Shown here one piece after another: positions 52,829 through 60,328 of a stretch of DNA of 64,000 bases. The number at the start of each line of letters is the position of its first letter. The stretch's first letter is position 1. The notes beneath the pieces were generated by a model. The model saw nothing but the letters and a program-made list of their open reading frames with translations. It was not told where the DNA came from and ran no database searches. This stretch comes from Marinifilum sp965230805 (lineage in GTDB: Bacteria; Bacteroidota; Bacteroidia; Bacteroidales; Marinifilaceae): the NCBI RefSeq assembly GCF_965230805.1, contig NZ_OZ246019.1:2728001-2792000 (forward strand), written 5' to 3'. The translations under genes were made by a program, and so were the position numbers.

Positions 52829-53329
52829 AAGAAATATATCGAAACCTATTTGAGATATTTAGGATAGTGAATGTTGATTGTTTAAATACTTGTTTGATTG
52901 ATGCTTGGCTTAAAGTTAAGAAAATGAGCATTTTAGTTGATTTTATAAGGGTTTAGCAATAGCTACTTATATATTTAGAAATGTAAATGTATTGGACTGG
53001 TTGTAAGTGTTGTATCATCTAATAAAACGATCTAAAATCAAGATTTATAGGGAGATGTGGTATAATTCACTACTTGTGCAATTGCTTGGATATTAAATGT
53101 TTATTGATTTTCTAGATGTGCTTATAAAAAGTATCTATGGGTTAGTGCTTGTATCATAGGGAATAGTGCATACATTTCGTGGTATTTCGGTTGCTTCAGA
53201 AGCAGTTGTGCTCAGTTTGTAAGCATATAAATACTTGCATAAAACCAGTCTTATTTCATGAGATTGCTGGTATAACATTCTGGCGAAGCCAATTGTTTAA
53301 AAGGTCTTTTTAGATCTTAACTAAAAATG

Positions 53330-53337
53330 TAATTTTG
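53330..53337 (+). promoter_or_regulatory. -7 promoter motif of the DAHP synthase gene
   Basis: TAATTTTG matches TAnnTTTG and ends at the first base of a possible GTG start (53337). Transcription would begin near 53343, so the ATG at 53358 is the better start. Confidence 0.45.
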
Positions 53338-53357
53338 TGCAGCTTAATTTTAATAAT

Positions 53358-54449
53358 ATGAGTGGATTGGATAATATCAATGCTATACATCATTGGTTCA
53401 ATAAAAAATTGGATACCCATCCGATTGTAATAAGTGGCCCGTGCAGTGCAGAGTCGGAGGAGCAGATGATTTCAACAGCAAAGGCTTTGAATGATACAAA
53501 GCAGGTGCAGATTTTTAGAGCAGGAGTTTGGAAGCCAAGAACAAGGCCAAATTCCTTTGAGGGCAGAGGTTTGGATGCTTTGCAATGGTTAAATACAGTA
53601 AAATTGGAAACCGGTTTGTTAAGTATGGTCGAAGTAGCCTCTCCAAAACATGTTGAGATGTGTTTGCGTCACAATGTTGATATTTTGTGGATAGGTGCAC
53701 GAACAACCTCAAATCCATTTTCGGTTCAAGAATTGGCAAGTGCATTACAAGGGATGAATATTCCTGTAATGGTAAAGAATCCGATTAATCCTGATATTAA
53801 TTTATGGATTGGTGCTTTGGAAAGAATCAACAAAGCTGGAATTACAAAGCTTTCCGCCATTCACAGGGGATTTTATCCCTTCGAGAAAACAAGGTTCCGT
53901 AATATTCCAAAATGGGAAATTCCTATTGAGTTAAAGTCTCGTTTTCATAATCTGCCAATCATTTGTGATCCAAGTCATATTGCAGGAAGCACAAAGTACA
54001 TTCACGAAATGGCACAAAAAGCTATGGATCTTAACATGGATGGTTTGATGATTGAAAGCCACTTTAATCCAAAAAAAGCTTTAAGCGATGGCGAACAACA
54101 GATAACACCCGAAGAATTAAATAGGCTTTTAAGAGGTTTGGTTTGCCGCTTACATGTTATAGATGAGGATGAGATTGATCAGCTTGAAAAATTTAGGAAT
54201 CAGCTTGATTCGATAGATGCTCAACTTATTGAATTGCTTGCGCAACGACTTAATATTGTTGACGAAATCGGAGAATACAAACAAGAGAAGAATATAACGA
54301 TTCTTCAATTGCAGAGATGGGAGAAAGTTCGGGAAAGAGGAATTGAATTAGCAAAAAGCCTGGGTTTGTCGGAGAAATTTACCACTAAGCTTTTGAGAAT
54401 GATTCATAAGGAATCTATTCTAAGGCAAAATGATGTAATGAATAGATAG
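53358..54449 (+). CDS. Bifunctional DAHP synthase / chorismate mutase
   Basis: Joins the first step of the shikimate pathway (DAHP from PEP and erythrose 4-phosphate) to conversion of chorismate to prephenate. From the ATG at 53358 it has 363 residues. The N-terminal barrel has SGPCSAESEEQM, IFRAGVWKPRTRPNSFEG, VKNPINPDINLWIGALERI and ICDPSHIAGS. The C-terminal AroQ-type helical domain (about 268-355) has FRNQLDSIDAQLIELLAQR and IVDEIGEYK. The architecture is typical of Bacteroidota. Mutase activity often regulates the synthase. It is monocistronic here. Confidence 0.93.
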   Translation: MSGLDNINAIHHWFNKKLDTHPIVISGPCSAESEEQMISTAKALNDTKQVQIFRAGVWKPRTRPNSFEGRGLDALQWLNTVKLETGLLSMVEVASPKHVEMCLRHNVDILWIGARTTSNPFSVQELASALQGMNIPVMVKNPINPDINLWIGALERINKAGITKLSAIHRGFYPFEKTRFRNIPKWEIPIELKSRFHNLPIICDPSHIAGSTKYIHEMAQKAMDLNMDGLMIESHFNPKKALSDGEQQITPEELNRLLRGLVCRLHVIDEDEIDQLEKFRNQLDSIDAQLIELLAQRLNIVDEIGEYKQEKNITILQLQRWEKVRERGIELAKSLGLSEKFTTKLLRMIHKESILRQNDVMNR

Positions 54450-54509
54450 ATGCTTTGTTTCTGACCTTCTTGTATTCTTATTTGAACAGGATCTGTATTG
54501 GTTTTAATT

Positions 54510-54716
54510 AACGTGAGTTCGAGGTAAAATTCGTTCACAGTTTGATCTGATTTTGAGTTGAAATTTTCACAAATTTTCGAAGGAATATCGGGATATTTCA
54601 AGAAGGTTTGAGGAAATTTATGCCGAAAGCAGGCAAACACATAATGGAAAGTTCTCTTTACGACATCTTCACATTAAAAATTCCTCAAAATAGCACGCTA
54701 TTCTTTCCAAATTTTT
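54510..54716 (+). repeat. MITE-like element, copy F (truncated by the IS)
   Basis: 207 bp of the family in the orientation of copy A. It ends abruptly at CCAAATTTTT where the insertion sequence starts. The last 60 or so bases, with the right inverted end, are absent on both sides of the IS. Confidence 0.8.
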
Positions 54717-56359
54717 CCTGAGTTCCGCACAGGGACACCCAAATTAGAAATCAAATAATTTAGCTAGATGTTTTTGTTCATCATTTAGAAGTAGAGTTTC
54801 TTTAAAAGTGTTGCCAGTTTTGGGATCTGAGATTTCGATTGCATAGATTGATTTGGCGATGTCGATGGCTTTTTCGGGACTCATTTTGTCTGTTTTTAAC
54901 TTCAGTTGCCTCTCAAGTTCTTTGTAAACTTTATAGGCTACAAAATTGATGGTGATAAGCGCCTGAATCCTTTTTTGCAGTCTATGGTAGATTGGTCTGA
55001 TCTTCAGGTCATGCTTTGCAACCCTAAAGGCTTTCTCGATTTTCCATAGCTGGCCATAATTATTGATGATTTCTTCCTTTGAAAGTGTTGTATTGGTCAT
55101 GTAACCTTTCAGTCCATCCCATGCTGCATCCTCTTCAAATTTTCCATGATTGATTCTGATAGTTATATCTCCTTCCAGTTGTAAATACTTATTGTATCCT
55201 CTATTGTTTATCGATGACTTGGTCAGCTTACCTGATTTGATCCTTTGCTCCAACTTCATCAGCCCCCTTTCCCTATTATGCCTGTCCTTTTTAGCCCTTC
55301 TGTCAGTATATCCGACAATTAAGTTTGTTCCATCGGTTCTGGGAATAATTGCACTGGATTTATCTTTGAGATTCAGAGCGAGTATTTCTTCTTTAATCGC
55401 CTTGCTTTCATTTTTAATGCGTGCGCCAAGAATAAACTCATAACCTTTCTCCTGAAGTTCTTTGACATTAGAAGATGAGAGTAAGCCGGAATCAGCTATA
55501 ACAACTAGCTTATCCAGATCATATTTGTCTTTAAAAACATCAATAATGGGAAGCATTGTATGGCCTTCAAACTTGTTGCCTTCATGAATTTCATATGCTA
55601 ACGGATAGCCTTCAATACCAACAAGTAGCCCCAATACGATTTGCGGATTCTGGTGTTTTCCTTCTTTGGAAAAGCCTCGTTTTCTTAAATCATCTTCATC
55701 ATCAATTTGAAAATAAATTGTTGTAACATCGTAGAAAACAACCCTGATGATACCGCCAAGTATCTTTTTGGTGTGATGATAACTAATTTGCTGAAGCGTT
55801 TCTTTGTGATCAGAATAGACTTTATCCAAATACCTGTATATCCTGTCTTCTTTTATATTTATCGAAAAGTATCTGTGTAAATACTGAGTCGTTTTTAACT
55901 TACTTGCCGGGTGCGACAGTCGAACCAGTACTAATTGTTTTAGAAGGTCGTTACAAACAGTGTCAAATCCAATTTCATTATAAATCCTGCCAAGTAACAG
56001 GTGGACACCTTCAATTGAAATGTTTCGTATGCTTTGTTTGACGGTTTACTTGAAATCCTGTACTGTAAAATCAAAAGATTGTTGACCTTCATAATGCGAG
56101 ATATAATCAAGTCCTTGTTGGTAAAGAGTTTCTATTTCAGTATCAGAACAAGAACTGCCGATAGTTTTAAGCACTTTGTATTTTCCAGAGCTTTTATCAA
56201 TGACTTGCACACTGACAACACCACTATTGTTCTTCTTTTTTCTCACAAACATAGTGCAAATATAAGCCTGGGACACCCAAACATCCAACTAAAAAGTACT
56301 TATAACCCTGTAATAGTGCGACTTAAATCTTTTTGCCTGAAAAAAGTGCGGAACTCAGG
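54717..56359 (-). mobile_element. Insertion sequence, IS1634-like (IS4 superfamily), 1643 bp
   Basis: Perfect 14-bp terminal inverted repeats: CCTGAGTTCCGCAC at 54717-54730 and GTGCGGAACTCAGG at 56346-56359. GGGACACCCAAA occurs near both ends in the same direction (54732-54743 and 56270-56281). It carries one transposase gene, interrupted by a stop codon. The flanks show no target duplication (ATTTTT on the left, AAAAAGA on the right) and do not belong together, so a deletion or recombination has removed one side. Confidence 0.88.
54744..56252 (-). pseudogene. IS1634-like transposase with an in-frame stop
   Basis: About 502 codons from MFVRKKKNNSGVVSV. A TAA at 56046-56048 interrupts the frame after VQDFK, and the sequence continues in the same frame (TVKQSIRNISIEGVHLLLGR) to the end, so this is a single nonsense change (CAA to TAA would do). 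The DDE core is intact downstream: FYDVTTIYF, VVIADSGLLS, and the Y..LWKIEKAFR segment with the catalytic Glu. A fragment restarting at 55829 is unlikely to be active alone. Confidence 0.85.
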
Positions 56360-56364
56360 AAAAA

Positions 56365-56430
56365 GACAAAGTTAAACGTGAAGAAATTGCTCAAAAAATT
56401 GAGACGGTAGGATTTACTGTAAATGAGTAA
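56365..56430 (+). pseudogene. Tail of a heavy-metal-associated (HMA) domain protein
   Basis: 21 codons and a stop directly beyond the IS right end: DKVKREEIAQKIETVGFTV ends the frame with NE. The pattern (K..EI...IE..GF.V) fits the last helix and strand of an HMA metal-binding domain such as a copper or mercury chaperone. The rest of the gene, with the CxxC site, is gone. A terminator follows on the same strand, as expected of a former gene end. Confidence 0.5.
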
Positions 56431-56451
56431 AGTCGCATCATAAATTAAATC

Positions 56452-56486
56452 AAAAGCACTTCACATTAAATGGAGTGCTTTTTTTA
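56452..56486 (+). terminator. Terminator after the HMA remnant, possibly bidirectional
   Basis: AAAAGCACT/AGTGCTTTT stem (extended by CA/TG) followed by TTTTT on the plus strand. On the minus strand it lies just after the actE stop and could also end the ACIII operon. Confidence 0.75.
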
Positions 56487-56502
56487 TCACATTTTAAGCA
56501 AA

Positions 56503-57090
56503 TTAGGGATATTCTCCCAACTCCTTTCCCTGCAACTCCACCTTAATGTATTCAATAATTTTCCATCTGTCGTCAGGTTTAATTTGTGGACCATGCGCAC
56601 CCATAACACCGTAACCTGCCGTTATCACATGAAAGATCTCTCCTCGTGGGGTGTTTTTCAGTACATCGGTAATTAAACTCTTTGGCTCGTAAGGATATTT
56701 GCCACTGGTATACAAATATCCTTGCCCGTCGCCTTTTTCGCCGTGACAGTTGATGCAAAAGATGCCAAAAAGCTCCTTGCCTCTATCTACATCATTCATA
56801 CTCATATCTGTGATATTAATGATATTCTTACCAGCCCAAGTTCTGTTTTCAATAGTTTTCTCAAAATCATAAGGAATCATCTCTCTTGGAATGCTTCCTT
56901 CGGCAGGTAATCTTAAGGTCTTTCCATCCGCAAAATTCGGATTGGAAGAATAAGTTTCATAGGCTCTTGAATCCTGCATATCCGGAAAATACGAATGACC
57001 CGGATGGTTGTTATCCTTATCGCAGGAAGCCATCATACTTGCCAACAATAGCACAATTGCCGTTCTGTGTCTATATCTTTTCATAGTCAA
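56503..57090 (-). CDS. actE: Alternative complex III subunit ActE, cytochrome c lipoprotein
   Basis: 195 residues with a lipoprotein signal (lipobox MASC, Cys23) and a class I cytochrome c domain, haem motif CINCH in CINCHGEKGDGQG (about 113-117), with a methionine candidate in YGVMGAHG. It forms part of the periplasmic electron exit of ACIII. Last gene of the act operon, 17 bases after actF. Confidence 0.88.
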   Translation of the reverse strand: MTMKRYRHRTAIVLLLASMMASCDKDNNHPGHSYFPDMQDSRAYETYSSNPNFADGKTLRLPAEGSIPREMIPYDFEKTIENRTWAGKNIINITDMSMNDVDRGKELFGIFCINCHGEKGDGQGYLYTSGKYPYEPKSLITDVLKNTPRGEIFHVITAGYGVMGAHGPQIKPDDRWKIIEYIKVELQGKELGEYP

Positions 57091-57107
57091 TTCATTAAAA
57101 AATAAAA

Positions 57108-58271
57108 TCAGGTTTCGTAATGGAAACTTTCTTCGAGCAAAGGATCGTTTTTAACCAACAAGGGTGTTTTTGCCAATGATGTAAATACAACATATAAAAA
57201 TCCTCCTAAATACAAGGCTACAAATCCTATTTCGATTAAACCAATCTGAGCTGTTTTTCCAACGGTTCCCGGTATTACGAGCATATACACATTTAGCCAA
57301 TGCCCTATCAGTACAACTGTGGCAACAAAGCTTAACCACTTTAAATTACGCTTTGAATCTCTTGTCATTAATGCCAACAATGGGAACAAGAAGTTTATGA
57401 TTAAAACTGTAAAGAACAATACAGTATGATCTCTTAATCGAGGAACAAAATAGACGGTTTCTTCGGGAATGTGACTGTACCAAATCAAAAGGTATTGAGA
57501 GAACCACAAGTACATCCAAAATATACTAAAGGCAAACAAGTATTTCCCCATATCGTGAATGTGCTCCTTATTGATGTATTCCAAATAGCCCTGCGACTTC
57601 AGGAAAGCTATCAGTAATATGATTGTAGCAATACCCGATACAAACATGCCAATAAATATAAACCAGCCAAACAAGGTACTGAACCAATGAGCATCAATGG
57701 ACATGATCCAATCCCAGCTCATTGTAGAGCTTGTAATGGCAAAAAACACCATAAATAATGCCGCAAGAATTTTACCCCTATTGTGATATTTCAAGTCGGG
57801 ATTTAAATCCTGATCAAGAGAATTTTTCCTAAGCAAATAACATAAGCCAATCCAACCAATAAAATACAGAGCCATTCGTGCAAAAAAGAAAGGAACATTT
57901 AAATAAGCTGCTTTTCCTTCCAGAATAGGATCGTTTAATCCTTCGTGCGACCAATGATACAAGTCGTGCATTCCAAAATAGATCAGGAACATTAAAGCTG
58001 CTGATATGGGTAAAAATTTGGTTAAGGCCTCGGGAATCCGCTTTAAGGCAGTATACCACCCCGCATATGAAATTTTATGAAGAGCCAGAAAAACTCCTCC
58101 AAAAAGCGCAATAAACAAGAAAAACAAGTTGTTGATTAAAACATTAGCCCACAATTCCTGCCTGCTTGGCAATTCGATAACATAGCCCAAAATCAGCAAA
58201 AGAATCCCAACGCCCGCTATGGATAAGATTCCATATTGTGTTTTTCGTTTTAAAGTATATTTATCTTCCAT
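57108..58271 (-). CDS. actF: Alternative complex III membrane subunit ActF
   Basis: 387-residue integral membrane protein with about ten helices. It resembles the quinol:cytochrome c oxidoreductase subunits ActC/ActF (SMSWDWIMSIDAHWFSTLFG and FAFSIFWMYLWFSQYLLIWY are characteristic). ActF pairs with ActC in the membrane and lacks a complete quinol site in studied complexes. It lies between actD and actE. Confidence 0.9.
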   Translation of the reverse strand: MEDKYTLKRKTQYGILSIAGVGILLLILGYVIELPSRQELWANVLINNLFFLFIALFGGVFLALHKISYAGWYTALKRIPEALTKFLPISAALMFLIYFGMHDLYHWSHEGLNDPILEGKAAYLNVPFFFARMALYFIGWIGLCYLLRKNSLDQDLNPDLKYHNRGKILAALFMVFFAITSSTMSWDWIMSIDAHWFSTLFGWFIFIGMFVSGIATIILLIAFLKSQGYLEYINKEHIHDMGKYLFAFSIFWMYLWFSQYLLIWYSHIPEETVYFVPRLRDHTVLFFTVLIINFLFPLLALMTRDSKRNLKWLSFVATVVLIGHWLNVYMLVIPGTVGKTAQIGLIEIGFVALYLGGFLYVVFTSLAKTPLLVKNDPLLEESFHYET

Positions 58272-58288
58272 CTGTGTGATTTTGAAGG

Positions 58289-58810
58289 TTATTTGTCAAT
58301 CTCTTTCACTTTAATTTCTTGAGCTTCCTCCTTTAGGAGGATTTCTTTTACCTGTTCATCCTGCTTTCCTGCCTCATCCAAATCAACAATGATCATGAAT
58401 CGGTTATCGGTTATTCTTTCATCGTGAATTGGATTGTTAGCGCCAGGGCCTAATTTCGAACGAATCAGGAAAGCAAACACCATCCCAAAAGCAGCAAAAA
58501 GTACGGTTAACTCAAAGGTGATTGGAATAAAGGACGGAATGGCTAAGTGTGGCTTACCACCTATAAACAAAGGATAATCAACAATAAAGACCCAAGCCTG
58601 AAACCCAAAAGCCAGAATACAGCCAATGGCACCGCCTATAAAGCCCACTATCGGAATTCTGGAACGCTTGTAACCTAATATCGGATCTAATCCATGAATT
58701 GGGAAAGGAGTTAAAACATCTTGTATCGACATCTGTTTCTCTTTTAAATCTTTTGTTGCCCTTAAAAGATTCTCCTCATCCTCGAAATATGCTGAAATGT
58801 ATCTCCTCAT
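58289..58810 (-). CDS. actD: Alternative complex III subunit ActD (DUF3341)
   Basis: 173 residues with two helices (about 54-75 and 97-116) and an N-terminal soluble part starting RRYISAYFEDEENLLRATKD, followed by LTPFPIHGLDPILG, the DUF3341 hallmark. ActD is a small peripheral or membrane subunit of ACIII. It overlaps no gene but is only 4 bases from actC. Confidence 0.9.
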   Translation of the reverse strand: MRRYISAYFEDEENLLRATKDLKEKQMSIQDVLTPFPIHGLDPILGYKRSRIPIVGFIGGAIGCILAFGFQAWVFIVDYPLFIGGKPHLAIPSFIPITFELTVLFAAFGMVFAFLIRSKLGPGANNPIHDERITDNRFMIIVDLDEAGKQDEQVKEILLKEEAQEIKVKEIDK

Positions 58811-58814
58811 GTCG

Positions 58815-60194
58815 CTAGTGTTTTTCTTTGGTTTCCGATTTATCTTTTTGATCTCCCGAACTCTTTAATACACTTTTTACTTCGGCGATTGCAATTACCG
58901 GGAATACCCGAATAAACAGAAGAAAACAGGTAAAGAACAGTCCAAGTGTTCCTATAAAAATCCCCACTTCAACCATTGTAGGTTCGTACATCGACCAGCT
59001 TGATGGCAAATAATCGCGATGAAGAGAGGTTACGATAATTACAAATCGCTCGAACCACATGCCTATATTGATGAATATGGACAGGATAAAGGTAAATACC
59101 AGGTTGCGCCTCAATTTCTTGAACCAAAGCAGTTGAGGCGAAATAACGTTACAGGTCATCATGATCCAATAAGCCCACCAATATGGCCCTGTAGCACGGT
59201 TCAGGAAAGCATATTGCTCATACTCTACTCCCGAATACCAGGCAATAAACAGCTCGGTGATGTAGGCAATTCCCACAATTGATCCTGTGGCTATAATAAT
59301 CTTATTCATCGATTCGATATGCCCGATGGTAATATAATTCTCAAGGTTTAGAACTTTTCTGGTAATGATCAGCAGAGTAAGCACCATGGCAAAACCAGAG
59401 AAGATGGCACCCGCAACAAAATAGGGCGGGAAGATGGTGGTGTGCCAGCCAGGAATCACCGAAGTGGCAAAGTCGGAACTTACAATACTATGTACAGAAA
59501 GAACAAGCGGAGCTGCCAAACCTGCTAAAATCAAACTAATTGATTCGTGCCGCTGCCAGTGCTTTGCCGATCCGGTCCAACCAAAACTCAACAATCCATA
59601 TATCCATTTCTTGAATTTGGATTTCATTCTGTCGCGAATGGTGCCAAGATCAGGAATTAAACCAACATACCAAAAAAGCAGAGATACCGTAAAGTAAGTA
59701 CTAATGGCAAACACATCCCATAACAATGGAGAGTTAAAGTTTACCCAAAGACCACGCGTATTTGGATATGGAAAAACAAAGAATGCCAGCAAAGGTCTAC
59801 CCATATGAATGATTGGAAATAGCCCTGCACACATCACAGCAAATAAGGTCATTGCCTCGGCCGAACGGTTGATACTGGTTCTCCATTTCTGACGGAACAA
59901 AAGCAAGATTGCGGAAATAAAGGTTCCGGCATGACCAATACCAACCCACCATACAAAGTTGGTGATTCCCCATCCCCAACCAATGGTTTTGTTTAGTCCC
60001 CAGGTTCCTACTCCCTCCCAAATGGTATAAGCCATCATGGCCAAACCAAGCATCAAAGCAGAAACCGTTAATGTGATTCCTGCATACCAGGCTTTACCCG
60101 GCTTGCCTTCGATAGGAGCGGAAATTTCGTCCGTTATTTTCTTGTAGGTCTTCTTCCCCGTTACAAGGGGTTCTCTAATAGGCGACACATACAT
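58815..60194 (-). CDS. actC: Alternative complex III quinol-binding subunit ActC (NrfD family)
   Basis: 459-residue membrane protein of the NrfD/PsrC family with ten or more helices, shown by WGWGITNFVWWVGIGHAGTF, HMGRPLLAFFVFPYPNTRG, NSPLLWDV and HSIVSSDFATSVIPGWHTT. In ACIII structures this subunit binds menaquinol near the P side and passes electrons to the ActB iron-sulfur chain. A charged tail (KSSGDQKDKSETKEKH) ends the protein. Confidence 0.92.
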   Translation of the reverse strand: MYVSPIREPLVTGKKTYKKITDEISAPIEGKPGKAWYAGITLTVSALMLGLAMMAYTIWEGVGTWGLNKTIGWGWGITNFVWWVGIGHAGTFISAILLLFRQKWRTSINRSAEAMTLFAVMCAGLFPIIHMGRPLLAFFVFPYPNTRGLWVNFNSPLLWDVFAISTYFTVSLLFWYVGLIPDLGTIRDRMKSKFKKWIYGLLSFGWTGSAKHWQRHESISLILAGLAAPLVLSVHSIVSSDFATSVIPGWHTTIFPPYFVAGAIFSGFAMVLTLLIITRKVLNLENYITIGHIESMNKIIIATGSIVGIAYITELFIAWYSGVEYEQYAFLNRATGPYWWAYWIMMTCNVISPQLLWFKKLRRNLVFTFILSIFINIGMWFERFVIIVTSLHRDYLPSSWSMYEPTMVEVGIFIGTLGLFFTCFLLFIRVFPVIAIAEVKSVLKSSGDQKDKSETKEKH

Positions 60195-60276
60195 AGGCGT
60201 GGATTTATAATTAGTTCAATCTTTATTTTATTATTTATACTCTTGCTTATTTATTTATCTATCATGTTTAGTCTGC

Positions 60277-60326
60277 AAGCTAAAAGGAAAAAGTATAAAG
60301 ATCCTTTGCCTTTTTGCTTTTAGCTT
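60277..60326. repeat. Inverted repeat in the actB-actC spacer
   Basis: AAGCTAAAAGG-AAAAAG and CTTTTTG-CTTTTAGCTT form an imperfect stem of about 16 pairs. It resembles the other intercistronic hairpins of the respiratory operons and has no terminating T-run. Confidence 0.5.
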
Positions 60327-60328
60327 AG

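Noticed and set aside
54404..54640. 78-codon minus-strand ORF over MITE copy F
   Set aside because: Encoded almost entirely by the repeat; similar frames exist in other copies only because the sequence is shared.
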